Shown: positions 16,238 through 23,817 of the stretch, in pieces
Position numbering within the stretch: position 1 is the first letter of the stretch
Layout of the letters: every line of letters begins with the position of its first letter
NCBI GenBank assembly: GCA_049792875.1
Contig: JBARBI010000039.1
Location: forward strand, 1 to 30,419
DNA: 30,419 bases
Direction: 5' to 3'
From: Sulfotelmatobacter sp049792875
GTDB lineage: Bacteria; Acidobacteriota; Terriglobia; Terriglobales; Acidobacteriaceae
Notes under the pieces: model-generated
Databases searched by the model: none
The model's input: the letters and a program-made list of their open reading frames with translations, nothing else
Told to the model about the DNA's origin: nothing
Translations under genes and position numbers: made by a program

Positions 16238-16344
16238 ATTGACGATTGTTGATTGACATTGTTGATTGAAGGCCCGTAGTCTGCGCAGCACTTACTGAGG
16301 CCCTGGGGGTTCAATCAGCAATCAATAATCATCCATCAACAACT
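16238..16344. repeat. TTGATTG-type inverted repeat between ftsW and murG
   Basis: The left side (16238-16270) repeats GATTGTTGATTG-like units. The right side (16310-16344) carries the complementary CAATCA / CATCAACAAC units. Together they form a long imperfect hairpin filling the gap. The same unit recurs at 17477-17510. Confidence 0.55.
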
Positions 16345-16351
16345 GCAGTGT

Positions 16352-17443
16352 TCATTCCGCTTGCTTGGTGATGTTCAGCAGCACGCCGACGCATGCCAGC
16401 GTCACAAACAGCGACGATCCGCCGTACGACACTAGGGGGAGCGGGATGCCCTTGGTCGGCATCATGCCCAACACTACGCTGATATTGATGAAAGCCTGCA
16501 GCACGACCATGCTGGTGATTCCGACCGCAAGGTAGCGGCCGAAGACCTCTTCGGTGAGCCAGGAAGCCCGCATGCCGCGCCACAGGAAGATGGCGAACAA
16601 GGCGACAACGAACATGGAGCCAACCAGGCCGAGTTCCTCCGCAGTAACCGCAAAAATAAAGTCCGTGTGCGGCTCTGGAAGATAGAAGAGCTTTTGCTTG
16701 CCTTCCATCAGGCCCGTGCCCGTGACGCCCCCGGTGCCCACTGCGATCAACGACTGAATGATGTGGAAGCCGCTTCCCTGGCGATCGGCGTACGGATTCA
16801 GGAACGCCAGAATGCGGTCACGCCGCCAGCTGACGTGAAATATGAGCACGTACAACGGCGCCAGCGACGCGGCAAAGGCATATGCGAAATAGCGCATGCG
16901 CATCCCGGCCACGTACAAGATGCACGCGGCGATTCCAGCGCACGCAATGGCGGTGCCGAGGTCGGGCTGCAGCACGATCAGCCCCAGAAACACGAGCACC
17001 GGCGCGGCCGCGGGCAGCAGCGTGTTGCGCACGTCGTCAATGGTCTGGGCGCGGCTATCGAGGAAATAGGCGAGAAACAAAATCAGCACCGGCTTGGCCA
17101 GTTCCGAGGGCTGGAACGAAAAACCGCCGGCATGGATCCAGCGATGAGTGTGGTGAGACCGGTCGAGAAAAAAGACAGAGATCAACAGTAGCGTGGTGAA
17201 TCCCATTAGCGAAAACACCAGGGCGGGATGCTTGTATCGTCGATAGTCCACGCGCATGGTGACCACCATGGCGACGAGTCCCGCCACCGCCCAGATCAAC
17301 TGTTTCGACAGAAAGGCGTAGGGCGAACCGAAGCGCTCACGGGCCATGACCGCCGACGCCGAAAACACCATCACCAGGCCCACAAACACCAGCAGCATGG
17401 TGACGGTAAACAGCCAGCGATCGACACTCACGCGCTTTGCCAT
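16352..17443 (-). CDS. ftsW: Lipid II flippase/peptidoglycan polymerase FtsW (SEDS family)
   Basis: The product has 363 residues and about ten membrane helices. SEDS proteins polymerise glycan strands from lipid II with a partner class B PBP; FtsW does this at the septum. Family motifs are FSFQPSELAKPVLILFLAYF, LQPDLGTA, the loop after NPYADRQGSGFHIIQSL, the signature PEPHTDFIFAVTAEELG, and near the end GMMPTKGIPLPLVSYGGSS. The position between murD and murG supports FtsW over RodA. No ftsI-type partner lies in the cluster here. A repeat-derived CTCCGTGGTGAAATG string precedes the start, and no ordinary ribosome site is seen. Confidence 0.96.
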   Translation of the reverse strand: MAKRVSVDRWLFTVTMLLVFVGLVMVFSASAVMARERFGSPYAFLSKQLIWAVAGLVAMVVTMRVDYRRYKHPALVFSLMGFTTLLLISVFFLDRSHHTHRWIHAGGFSFQPSELAKPVLILFLAYFLDSRAQTIDDVRNTLLPAAAPVLVFLGLIVLQPDLGTAIACAGIAACILYVAGMRMRYFAYAFAASLAPLYVLIFHVSWRRDRILAFLNPYADRQGSGFHIIQSLIAVGTGGVTGTGLMEGKQKLFYLPEPHTDFIFAVTAEELGLVGSMFVVALFAIFLWRGMRASWLTEEVFGRYLAVGITSMVVLQAFINISVVLGMMPTKGIPLPLVSYGGSSLFVTLACVGVLLNITKQAE

Positions 17444-17454
17444 GGGACATTCAT

Positions 17455-17579
17455 TTCACCACGGAGAGGGCGCGCGATTGTTGATGTGTTGACCCTTGAT
17501 TGTTGATTGTCTTGGTTCCCCGGCTCAGATCTCTGTCATCCTGAGTGAAGCGAAGGCCGCTAAGGGACAGGTGAGGAGG
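17455..17579. repeat. Mosaic of three repeat types between murD and ftsW
   Basis: In order on the plus strand are TTCACCACGGAG (the half-element also found at both ends of mraY), GATTGTTGATTG units, and TGTCATCCTGAGTGAAGCGA (a half-copy of the element at 29665-29879). No gene is supported in this gap. Confidence 0.6.
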
Positions 17580-18947
17580 TTACGCCCTCACAGAATCACC
17601 GGCCAAAGCGCGCACGATCTCTTTGAACATCTGGCCTCGGTGCTCGTAGCTCTTGAATTGATCGAAGCTGGCGCAGGCCGGTGCGAGCAGGACTATGTCG
17701 CCCGGCTGCGCCACCGCATTCGCCTTGCGGATGGCGTTTTCCAGCGTCTCGGCGTGCACAACTTCCGCGCCTTTAATTTGCGACTCAATCTTTGCCGCTG
17801 CCGCGCCGATCGTGTAAACGCGCTTCACGCGCTGGCGGAGCAAGTCGTTGAGCACGGCGTAGTCGCTGCCTTTGTCCTTGCCACCGAGAATCAGGTGGAT
17901 GTTCGCCGGGAATGACTCCAGCGCCTTGATGGTCGCATCCACGTTGGTAGCTTTCGAATCGTTGTAGTAGTCCACGCCGCGAATGGTTGCCACAAATTCC
18001 AGCCGGTGCTCGACGGCCTTGAAGTCACACACGGCCTGGCGAATCTTTTCGGGGGCACAGCCCATCAGGGCGCCCGCGCAAACGGCGGCCAGCACGTTCT
18101 CCAGATTGTGCGCGCCTTTCAACGGAATCTCGGAGACCAGCATGATCTCTCGCTGCTGTCCGGCAGCGTCACGGAACACGATGTTGCCGTCGCGGACCCA
18201 CGCACCTCCCTGCACCTCTTTGTTGCGACTGAACCAGAACACTTGCGCGCGTGTGCGCGAACCCATCGATACGCAGGTGGGATCGTCAGCATTGAGCACC
18301 GCGAAGTCCCTTCCCTGCTGGTTTTCGAAGACGCGTGCTTTCGCGTCCACGTAGGCTTCAAATGTCCGGTGGCGATCAAGGTGGTCGGGCGTGACATTCA
18401 GAACGACCGCAACCTTGGGTCGGAAAGTCTGAATCGTTTCCAGTTGAAAGCTCGAGACCTCGAGCACGATCACAGTTTCTGGCTTGGCGCGCTCCGCCAG
18501 AGAGATGGCGGGTGTGCCGATGTTGCCGCCAACCAGCGCGGGGAAGCCCGCGGCGGTGATGATTTCGCCCGTAAGCGTCGTGGTTGTGGTTTTGCCGTTT
18601 GATCCGGTGATGGCAACAATGGGCCCGGGAAGAAACTGCGCGGCGAGTTCAATCTCGCCAATCACGGCTTCGCCCAGAGCACGAGCCTGCACCAGTGGTG
18701 GAGCATCGACGGGCACGCCCGGACTTACCACGATCAGGTCCTGGCCACGAAACGTGCGGTCGCCGTGGCCTCCGGTCTCGACGGTGATGCCATGATCGAG
18801 CAGCACGGGAATCTCGTTGCGCAGTTCGTCGCCGCTCTTGGTGTCCGAGACCGTCACCCGCGCTCCATGAGCTTTCAAAAAAAGGGCTGACGCTACCCCA
18901 GACTTGCCCAGGCCAACCACCAGCACGCGTTTGTTATTCAGTTCCAT
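17580..18947 (-). CDS. murD: UDP-N-acetylmuramoyl-L-alanine--D-glutamate ligase
   Basis: The product has 455 residues from ATG 18947; an ATG three codons upstream (18956) is an equal alternative, and neither has a good ribosome site. MurD adds D-Glu to UDP-MurNAc-L-Ala. Visible features are the N-terminal KRVLVVGLGKSGVASALFL Rossmann motif, the P-loop AITGSNGKTTTTTL, EVSSFQLETI, NVTPDHLDRH and HRLEFVATIRGVDYYNDSKA, which is diagnostic of MurD. The end, APACASFDQFKSYEHRG, is also MurD-specific. The gene sits between mraY and ftsW, the standard order. Both flanking gaps are filled by repeats. Confidence 0.97.
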   Translation of the reverse strand: MELNNKRVLVVGLGKSGVASALFLKAHGARVTVSDTKSGDELRNEIPVLLDHGITVETGGHGDRTFRGQDLIVVSPGVPVDAPPLVQARALGEAVIGEIELAAQFLPGPIVAITGSNGKTTTTTLTGEIITAAGFPALVGGNIGTPAISLAERAKPETVIVLEVSSFQLETIQTFRPKVAVVLNVTPDHLDRHRTFEAYVDAKARVFENQQGRDFAVLNADDPTCVSMGSRTRAQVFWFSRNKEVQGGAWVRDGNIVFRDAAGQQREIMLVSEIPLKGAHNLENVLAAVCAGALMGCAPEKIRQAVCDFKAVEHRLEFVATIRGVDYYNDSKATNVDATIKALESFPANIHLILGGKDKGSDYAVLNDLLRQRVKRVYTIGAAAAKIESQIKGAEVVHAETLENAIRKANAVAQPGDIVLLAPACASFDQFKSYEHRGQMFKEIVRALAGDSVRA

Positions 18948-18956
18948 TAGACCCAT

Positions 18957-19037
18957 TTCACCACGGAGTCACAGAAACACGGAGAAGATCCAATTCTATT
19001 TCTTGTTTGTCTCCGTGGCTCGGTGCCTCCGTGGTGG
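18957..19037. repeat. CCACGGAG-type inverted repeat between mraY and murD
   Basis: TTTCACCACGGAGTCACAG opens the element and CTCCGTGGCTCGGTGCCTC with CGTGGTGGA closes it as the inverted complement. It fills the gap from the murD start to 4 nt before the mraY stop. A sister copy lies at 20222-20297. Confidence 0.65.
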
Positions 19038-19041
19038 ATTC

Positions 19042-20175
19042 TTATCTCAGTTTCAGGGTGGTCAGCGCGAACAGGGCGAAAACCAGCGACGCGATCCAGA
19101 AGCGCACGATGATCTTCGACTCCGACCAACCCAGCAGTTCAAAGTGATGATGCAGGGGGGCCATCTTGAAGATGCGCTTTTTGCGCAGCTTGTAGGAGCC
19201 AACCTGCAGGATGACCGAGACCGCCTCGATCACGAACACGCCGCCGATAAACGGCAGCAGCAACTCCTGCTTGATCATGACGGCGACAGTGCCGATCGCG
19301 CCGCCCAAGGCAAGCGATCCCACGTCGCCCATGAAGACTTCCGCGGGATGCGCGTTGTACCAGAGAAATCCGATCGACGACCCCACCATGGCCCCGCAGA
19401 AGATGGTCAGTTCGGCCACTTGCGGCATGCGCTGCAATTCGAGATAAGTCGCGAACGTAGCGTGGCCACTGACGTAGGTGAGCACCGACAGAGCGCCCGC
19501 GGCAATTACGGTGCATCCGATGGCCAGACCGTCGAGGCCGTCGGTGAGATTCACGGCATTGCTGGAACCCACGATGACCAGCGCCACAAACGCCATGAAA
19601 GGCAGGAAGGCCAACGGCCACAGATGCGGAGAGCGTTCCAGGCTCTGCACCACCAGATCGGGATGGAACTGTTTCAGGAACGGCACGATCAGCTTGGTGG
19701 AATACATGTTGAAGGTCTGCATGGCAATCAGCATGGAGGCGATCACGATGCTGGTCGCGATCTGGAGTCCTAGTTTGGCGCGGCCGGTCAGCCCGAGGTT
19801 GCGACGCCGAGTCACTTTGGTGTAATCGTCGGTGAATCCGATGGCCGCGAACGCGCAGGTGGAGAACACGGCGATCCATATGAAGCGGTTGCTCAGGTCG
19901 GCCCACAGCAGCGTAGGGACGACGATGGCGATCACAATCAGCAGTCCGCCCATCGTGGGCGTGCCGGCCTTTTTCTGATGAGCCTTCGGACCCTCTTCGC
20001 GAATGTATTGTCCGATCTGGAAGTCGCGCAGGCGGCCAATCACCAGAGGGCCCACGATCAGCGCAGTAAACAGAGCGGTAAGGCTGGCGAACGCGGTGCG
20101 GAACGTGACGTAACGAAAGATGCGGAACGGCGCAACGTAGTGTTGCAGCTTGACGAACAACAGCCAGTAGAGCAA
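19042..20175 (-). CDS. mraY: Phospho-MurNAc-pentapeptide translocase
   Basis: The product has 377 residues and about ten membrane helices. MraY attaches phospho-MurNAc-pentapeptide to undecaprenyl phosphate, giving lipid I. The start is a TTG at 20175, chosen because GGAGG lies 4 nt upstream and because the encoded LYWLLFVKLQHYVAPFRIFR matches the conserved MraY beginning. Other hallmarks are KAHQKKAGTPTMGGLLI, the catalytic aspartates in GFTDDYTKVTRRR, NLTDGLDGLAIG, FMGDVGSLALGG and MAPLHHHFELLGW. It is flanked on both sides by copies of the same CCACGGAG-type repeat. It lies between murF and murD, the usual order. Confidence 0.96.
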   Translation of the reverse strand: MLYWLLFVKLQHYVAPFRIFRYVTFRTAFASLTALFTALIVGPLVIGRLRDFQIGQYIREEGPKAHQKKAGTPTMGGLLIVIAIVVPTLLWADLSNRFIWIAVFSTCAFAAIGFTDDYTKVTRRRNLGLTGRAKLGLQIATSIVIASMLIAMQTFNMYSTKLIVPFLKQFHPDLVVQSLERSPHLWPLAFLPFMAFVALVIVGSSNAVNLTDGLDGLAIGCTVIAAGALSVLTYVSGHATFATYLELQRMPQVAELTIFCGAMVGSSIGFLWYNAHPAEVFMGDVGSLALGGAIGTVAVMIKQELLLPFIGGVFVIEAVSVILQVGSYKLRKKRIFKMAPLHHHFELLGWSESKIIVRFWIASLVFALFALTTLKLR

Positions 20176-20221
20176 TCAGCCTCCATCCCGCGCACGAATG
20201 TTTTGCAGACTTCAAGAAACG

Positions 20222-20297
20222 TTCCACCAGGGAGACACGGAGTAACACAAGAGGGAGAAATTGATCTCCTCCGTGTCTCTGCGCCTCCGTGGTGAAC
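20222..20297. repeat. CCACGGAG-type inverted repeat between murF and mraY
   Basis: CCACCAGGGAGACACGGAG (from 20223) pairs with the closing CTCCGTGTCTCTGCGCCTCC and GTGGTG around a short A/T-rich loop. It is a sister of the copy at 18957-19037. Confidence 0.65.
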
Positions 20298-20311
20298 AAT
20301 CGGACTCGTTC

Positions 20312-21715
20312 TCAACAACTTGAGCCGCGGGCCGCCTTCCACGTCTCGAGCGCTTTCTCAAGCTTCACACCGCGCGACGCTTTCAGCAGTACCACGTCGC
20401 CGTCTCGCGCCTCGCGGGCCAGCCAATCGCCAGCTTGCTCGGGCGTTGCCGCGAACTCGGCTTCAATTCCCGCGTGCCGTGCGCCGTCAACCATCGCCTG
20501 CGCCAACCCGCGCACCCCAACGAGAACATTGATCTTCATCTCGCCGATATGTTGACCCGCGGCACGGTGCATCTCTTCTCCGGCTGGCCCAAGTTCCAGC
20601 ATTTCCCCCGCGACTACAATGCGACGTCCTGCACTCATCGCGGCCAAGGCGTCGACCATGGCGCGCAGCGCCTTCGGATTGGAATTGTAACAATCGTCGA
20701 TGACGGTGATGTTACCCAGTTGGAGAACCTGCCCGCGTTTGTCGGGCGGCGCGAGAGTCGCCAGCGCGCCGACGGCGTCGGAGGGCTTTAGTCCGCGAAC
20801 CAGGCCAACGGCCACCGCCGCGAGGGCGTTGAGAATATTGTGTTCTCCGACGAGCGGCAAGCGTGCGTGCTCGCGGCCTCCGGCCAGGACCACGTCGAAC
20901 TCCGAGCCCTCGGTGCCGCGCGTCTGCGCGTTTTCGGCCCGGACATCTGCCGTGGCTTGTGTGCCGTACGTGACCACCTTGCCTTTGAAGTCGCGGCCGA
21001 ACTGCGAAACGTACTCATCGTCGGCATTGAGTACGGCAGATCCGGTGGCGGGAAGCGACGCGATCAATTCGTATTTCGCCCGCGCAATTCCGGCGATGGA
21101 ATCAAAAAACTCCAGATGCACAGGAGCAACGTTAGTCACCACCCCGATCTCGGGCTGTGCAATCTTGGCCAGCGCCCTAATTTCGCCCGCATGCGACATG
21201 CCCATCTCGACCACCGCGACGTCGTGCTCGGGTTCGAGCTTTAAGAGCATGAGGGGCAGGCCGAAATGATTATTGAAGTTGCCTTCGGACTTGAGCACGC
21301 GGAAGTGTGAGGCGAGCACGTGCGCGACGGCATCTTTGGTGGTCGTCTTGCCCGCCGAGCCCGTCACCCCGACCAGCGGCTTACCCCAGACTTTGCGAAC
21401 CGCAGTGGCCAGCGTTTGCAGAGCCGCCAGCGTATTGTCCACGGCCAGCAGGCGCGTCTCTCCGACATAGCGATCAATTTCGTTTTTCTGGACGACCGCC
21501 GCGAGCGCTCCTTTTTCCAGAGCGGCAGCGACGTAGTCATGGCCATCGAGCCGCTCACCTTTTACTGCGAAGAAAAGCTCCCCGGGGCGGACCGTGCGCG
21601 AGTCAATGGAATAGCCCTGCGCAACTTCATCACTCGAGCGGATAGCCGAGGAGGCTGTCCCTCCGTGGGTTGTGGCGGACACAAACTCGGCGATTTTCGA
21701 TAGCGTCAACTTCAT
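20312..21715 (-). CDS. murF: UDP-MurNAc-tripeptide--D-alanyl-D-alanine ligase
   Basis: The product has 467 residues. MurF adds the D-Ala-D-Ala dipeptide, completing UDP-MurNAc-pentapeptide. Features are the N-terminal GYSIDSRTVRPGELFFAVKG, the P-loop GVTGSAGKTTTKD, EGNFNNHFGLPLMLL, VVEMGMSHAGEI and NVAPVHLEFF. In the C-terminal domain VIDDCYNSNPKALRAMVDAL is the MurF-specific string. The start ATG 21715 lies 9 nt after the murE stop, indicating co-translation. It ends in GSSC immediately before a repeat. No ddl gene to supply D-Ala-D-Ala is in the window. Confidence 0.97.
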   Translation of the reverse strand: MKLTLSKIAEFVSATTHGGTASSAIRSSDEVAQGYSIDSRTVRPGELFFAVKGERLDGHDYVAAALEKGALAAVVQKNEIDRYVGETRLLAVDNTLAALQTLATAVRKVWGKPLVGVTGSAGKTTTKDAVAHVLASHFRVLKSEGNFNNHFGLPLMLLKLEPEHDVAVVEMGMSHAGEIRALAKIAQPEIGVVTNVAPVHLEFFDSIAGIARAKYELIASLPATGSAVLNADDEYVSQFGRDFKGKVVTYGTQATADVRAENAQTRGTEGSEFDVVLAGGREHARLPLVGEHNILNALAAVAVGLVRGLKPSDAVGALATLAPPDKRGQVLQLGNITVIDDCYNSNPKALRAMVDALAAMSAGRRIVVAGEMLELGPAGEEMHRAAGQHIGEMKINVLVGVRGLAQAMVDGARHAGIEAEFAATPEQAGDWLAREARDGDVVLLKASRGVKLEKALETWKAARGSSC

Positions 21716-21724
21716 GCCGGTTCC

Positions 21725-23230
21725 CTAGCTGGCCGCCTTTTCGCAGTCGAATCCCGCCGCGCGCAGAACCTCGCGGGCCACTTCCACATCGTCAAAGGGG
21801 TGCGATCCCTCGCGTGTGACCTGCACTTTCTCGTGGCCCTTTCCAGCGAGCAACACAATGTCTCCGGGGTGCGCCTCTGCGATCGCGAGCCCAATCGCTT
21901 TGCGGCGGTCGACTTCGATGGTGTACCTCACTCCGGTCTTCTGCAGACCCACCAGGGCATCGTTGATGATGGCCCGCGGATCCTCCCTGCGCGGATTGTC
22001 GGAGGTGAGCACGGCAAAGTCGCTCCCTCGCCCTGCGGCCTCGCCCATCAGCGGACGCTTTGCGCGATCCCGATCGCCTCCACAGCCGAACACCGTGAGG
22101 ACTCGGGCCGTTCCTCCACCGCGCAAAACGAACTCGCGGGCCAGCGCCGTGAGGTTGCGCAAGGCGTCGTCGGTGTGGGCATAGTCGACAACCACGGTAA
22201 AGGGCTGCCCGCAGTCGACGCGCTCGAATCGTCCCGGCACGTGCGTGAGCGAATCGACCCCGCGGGCAATCGGCGGCAACCCGCAACCGCGCGCGTAACC
22301 TGCGGCCGCAGCGGCCAAGATGTTGTACACATTCACCCGCCCGATGAGGGGAGAGAAGACAGGAATTTTCTCTTGCGGAGTCGCGATGTCGAAGCGCGTT
22401 CCGCGTGGATTGATGTCCACGTTCTCGGCGTGGAAATCGCCACGCTCCCAGCCATAGCCCAGGACAACGGCGCTGTGCTTGCGGCTGAAAGCGGCCAGCT
22501 TCGCGCCATATTCGTCGTCGAGGTTCGTTACCACCGCGCGTGGAGCATCGGTGCCGCAGCCTTCGAACAGCGTCCGCTTCGCGGCGAAGTATTCGTCCAT
22601 CGTCTTGTGATAGTCGAGATGGTCGCGCGTCAGGTTGGTGAACACGGCGACGTCGAAAGGCACGCCGAACACGCGTTCCTGCGCGAGGGCGTGCGAAGAG
22701 ACTTCCATGACCACGTCGGTCGCGCCCAGGCCGAGGGCCTGGTTGAAAAGCCGAGCCAGTTCGAGCGCTTCGGGCGTCGTATGAGGCGCGGGATAAACGT
22801 TTCCGGCCACGTGATATTCAATCGTCCCGATCAGAGCGCTCTTGCGCCCAGCCGCGGTAAGGATCGACTCGATCAGAAAGGCTGTCGTACTCTTCCCGTT
22901 GGTCCCGGTAATTCCAGTGACCGCGATGCGCTCGGCAGGACGCTTATAGAAATTCGCGCTCAATCGCGCCAGGGCACGCCGCCCATGAGGAACGACGGCC
23001 CATGCCACGCCCTCGCGAGGCTTCTCGGTCGACGAATCGGTGACGACTGCGACCGCACCGTCCTGAATCGCCTGGTCGATAAAGCGGTTGCCGTCCGACG
23101 TCTCGCCGTGCATAGCCACGAACACGCAGCCGGGCTTGACCCGGCGCGAGTCGTATTCCACACCACTGACGGTCGGGTCCCCGCTCTGGGCGAGAACCTC
23201 CGCGCCATCCAGCAGATGTTGGAAGGTCAT
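21725..23230 (-). CDS. murE: UDP-MurNAc-L-Ala-D-Glu--meso-diaminopimelate ligase
   Basis: The product has 501 residues. MurE adds the third amino acid of the stem peptide. Motifs are the N-terminal GVEYDSRRVKPGCVFVAMHG, the P-loop GITGTNGKSTTAFL, HTTPEALELARLFN, MEVSSHALAQERV, NLTRDHLDYHKTM and DYAHTDDALRNLT. The loop TSDNPRREDP carries the DNPR motif that selects meso-diaminopimelate rather than lysine. It is the first gene of the run: upstream is a divergent small gene, not ftsI. A TATAAT lies only 8 nt before the ATG and no Shine-Dalgarno is seen, so a leaderless transcript is likely. The product feeds MurF directly. Confidence 0.97.
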   Translation of the reverse strand: MTFQHLLDGAEVLAQSGDPTVSGVEYDSRRVKPGCVFVAMHGETSDGNRFIDQAIQDGAVAVVTDSSTEKPREGVAWAVVPHGRRALARLSANFYKRPAERIAVTGITGTNGKSTTAFLIESILTAAGRKSALIGTIEYHVAGNVYPAPHTTPEALELARLFNQALGLGATDVVMEVSSHALAQERVFGVPFDVAVFTNLTRDHLDYHKTMDEYFAAKRTLFEGCGTDAPRAVVTNLDDEYGAKLAAFSRKHSAVVLGYGWERGDFHAENVDINPRGTRFDIATPQEKIPVFSPLIGRVNVYNILAAAAAGYARGCGLPPIARGVDSLTHVPGRFERVDCGQPFTVVVDYAHTDDALRNLTALAREFVLRGGGTARVLTVFGCGGDRDRAKRPLMGEAAGRGSDFAVLTSDNPRREDPRAIINDALVGLQKTGVRYTIEVDRRKAIGLAIAEAHPGDIVLLAGKGHEKVQVTREGSHPFDDVEVAREVLRAAGFDCEKAAS

Positions 23231-23238
23231 TGCTGAGA

Positions 23239-23244
23239 ATTATA
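23239..23244 (-). promoter_or_regulatory. Leaderless-type promoter of murE
   Basis: A perfect TATAAT on the minus strand ends 8 nt before the murE ATG, so transcription should begin at or just before the start codon. The -35 region is poor. The lack of any Shine-Dalgarno sequence agrees with leaderless translation. Confidence 0.5.
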
Positions 23245-23360
23245 GGCCACGGAGAAATCGTGCGTAGCTCGCGACAGGTACCGCATTCGCTCGATTCGTC
23301 TGCCACGCTGATTACCAAGGTCATTTTTCGCGGGCTCGCGTGGCGCGCTACATTATTTTC

Positions 23361-23543
23361 ATGAGCACCGGAGCCAGTCCCACCAAGTACCGTTGCGCGC
23401 AGTGCGAACAACCTGAAAGCGCCTGCGAGTGCGAAAAATTCTGCTGCCTGTGCCAGGCGGTGATCGACATCCGCCTCTGCAACGACGGCCTCATGTACTG
23501 CGAACCCTGCCGCAAAGCCTGCGACTACAAAACCTCCGACTAG
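23361..23543 (+). CDS. Small cysteine-rich, zinc-ribbon-like protein
   Basis: The product has 60 residues from ATG 23361; an in-frame GTG at 23340 would add seven. It contains nine cysteines in pairs: CAQC, CEC, CCLC, and CEPCRKAC near the end, a spacing that suggests two treble-clef or zinc-ribbon metal sites. I do not recognise a named family. A -10-like TACATT (23349-23354) lies 6 nt before the ATG with no ribosome site, so this too may be leaderless. It is divergent from murE, with about 130 nt between the starts. A regulatory or protein-protein adaptor role is possible but not shown. The cysteine pattern is unlikely by chance, which supports a real gene. Confidence 0.6.
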   Translation: MSTGASPTKYRCAQCEQPESACECEKFCCLCQAVIDIRLCNDGLMYCEPCRKACDYKTSD

Positions 23544-23817
23544 TAGGAGCCGCGCGCCTCCGCTTCGGTTGCGCTCCCGAGAGTCATCCCGACCGTAGCC
23601 GTTTTACAGGCGGAGGGAAGGATCCTGCGCGCAGCCCAGCAACGCGTTAGGGGAGGCCCCATGCGAAGGTCCCTTCGCCCGAACTGCGCCGCTCGGGGTG
23701 CTGCTATGAATGGCGTTTCCGATTCATTCCCGCCACACGATTTGGCAGGCCGGGGTCTTTTGAGGGAGAATATTGCGTTTGACCTTTTGTACCTGCTTTC
23801 TGCCCCTAGGAGATCCC
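23544..23817. other. Gap before the PEP carboxykinase gene
   Basis: No gene is supported here. GTCATCCCGACCGTAGCCG (from 23586) followed by GGCGGAGGGAAGGATCC resembles the GTCATCC-type intergenic repeats elsewhere in the window, but no pairing arm was found. The pckA ribosome site AGGAG lies at 23808-23812. Confidence 0.35.

Noticed and set aside
16221..16259. Upstream start for murG
   Set aside because: The 13 extra residues are encoded by the TTGATTG repeat, and the conserved MurG N-terminus starts at 16220.
21800..23236. A 478-codon plus-strand frame antisense to murE
   Set aside because: It mirrors the codon structure of murE, has no recognisable domain and is low in hydrophobic patterning; murE is certain.
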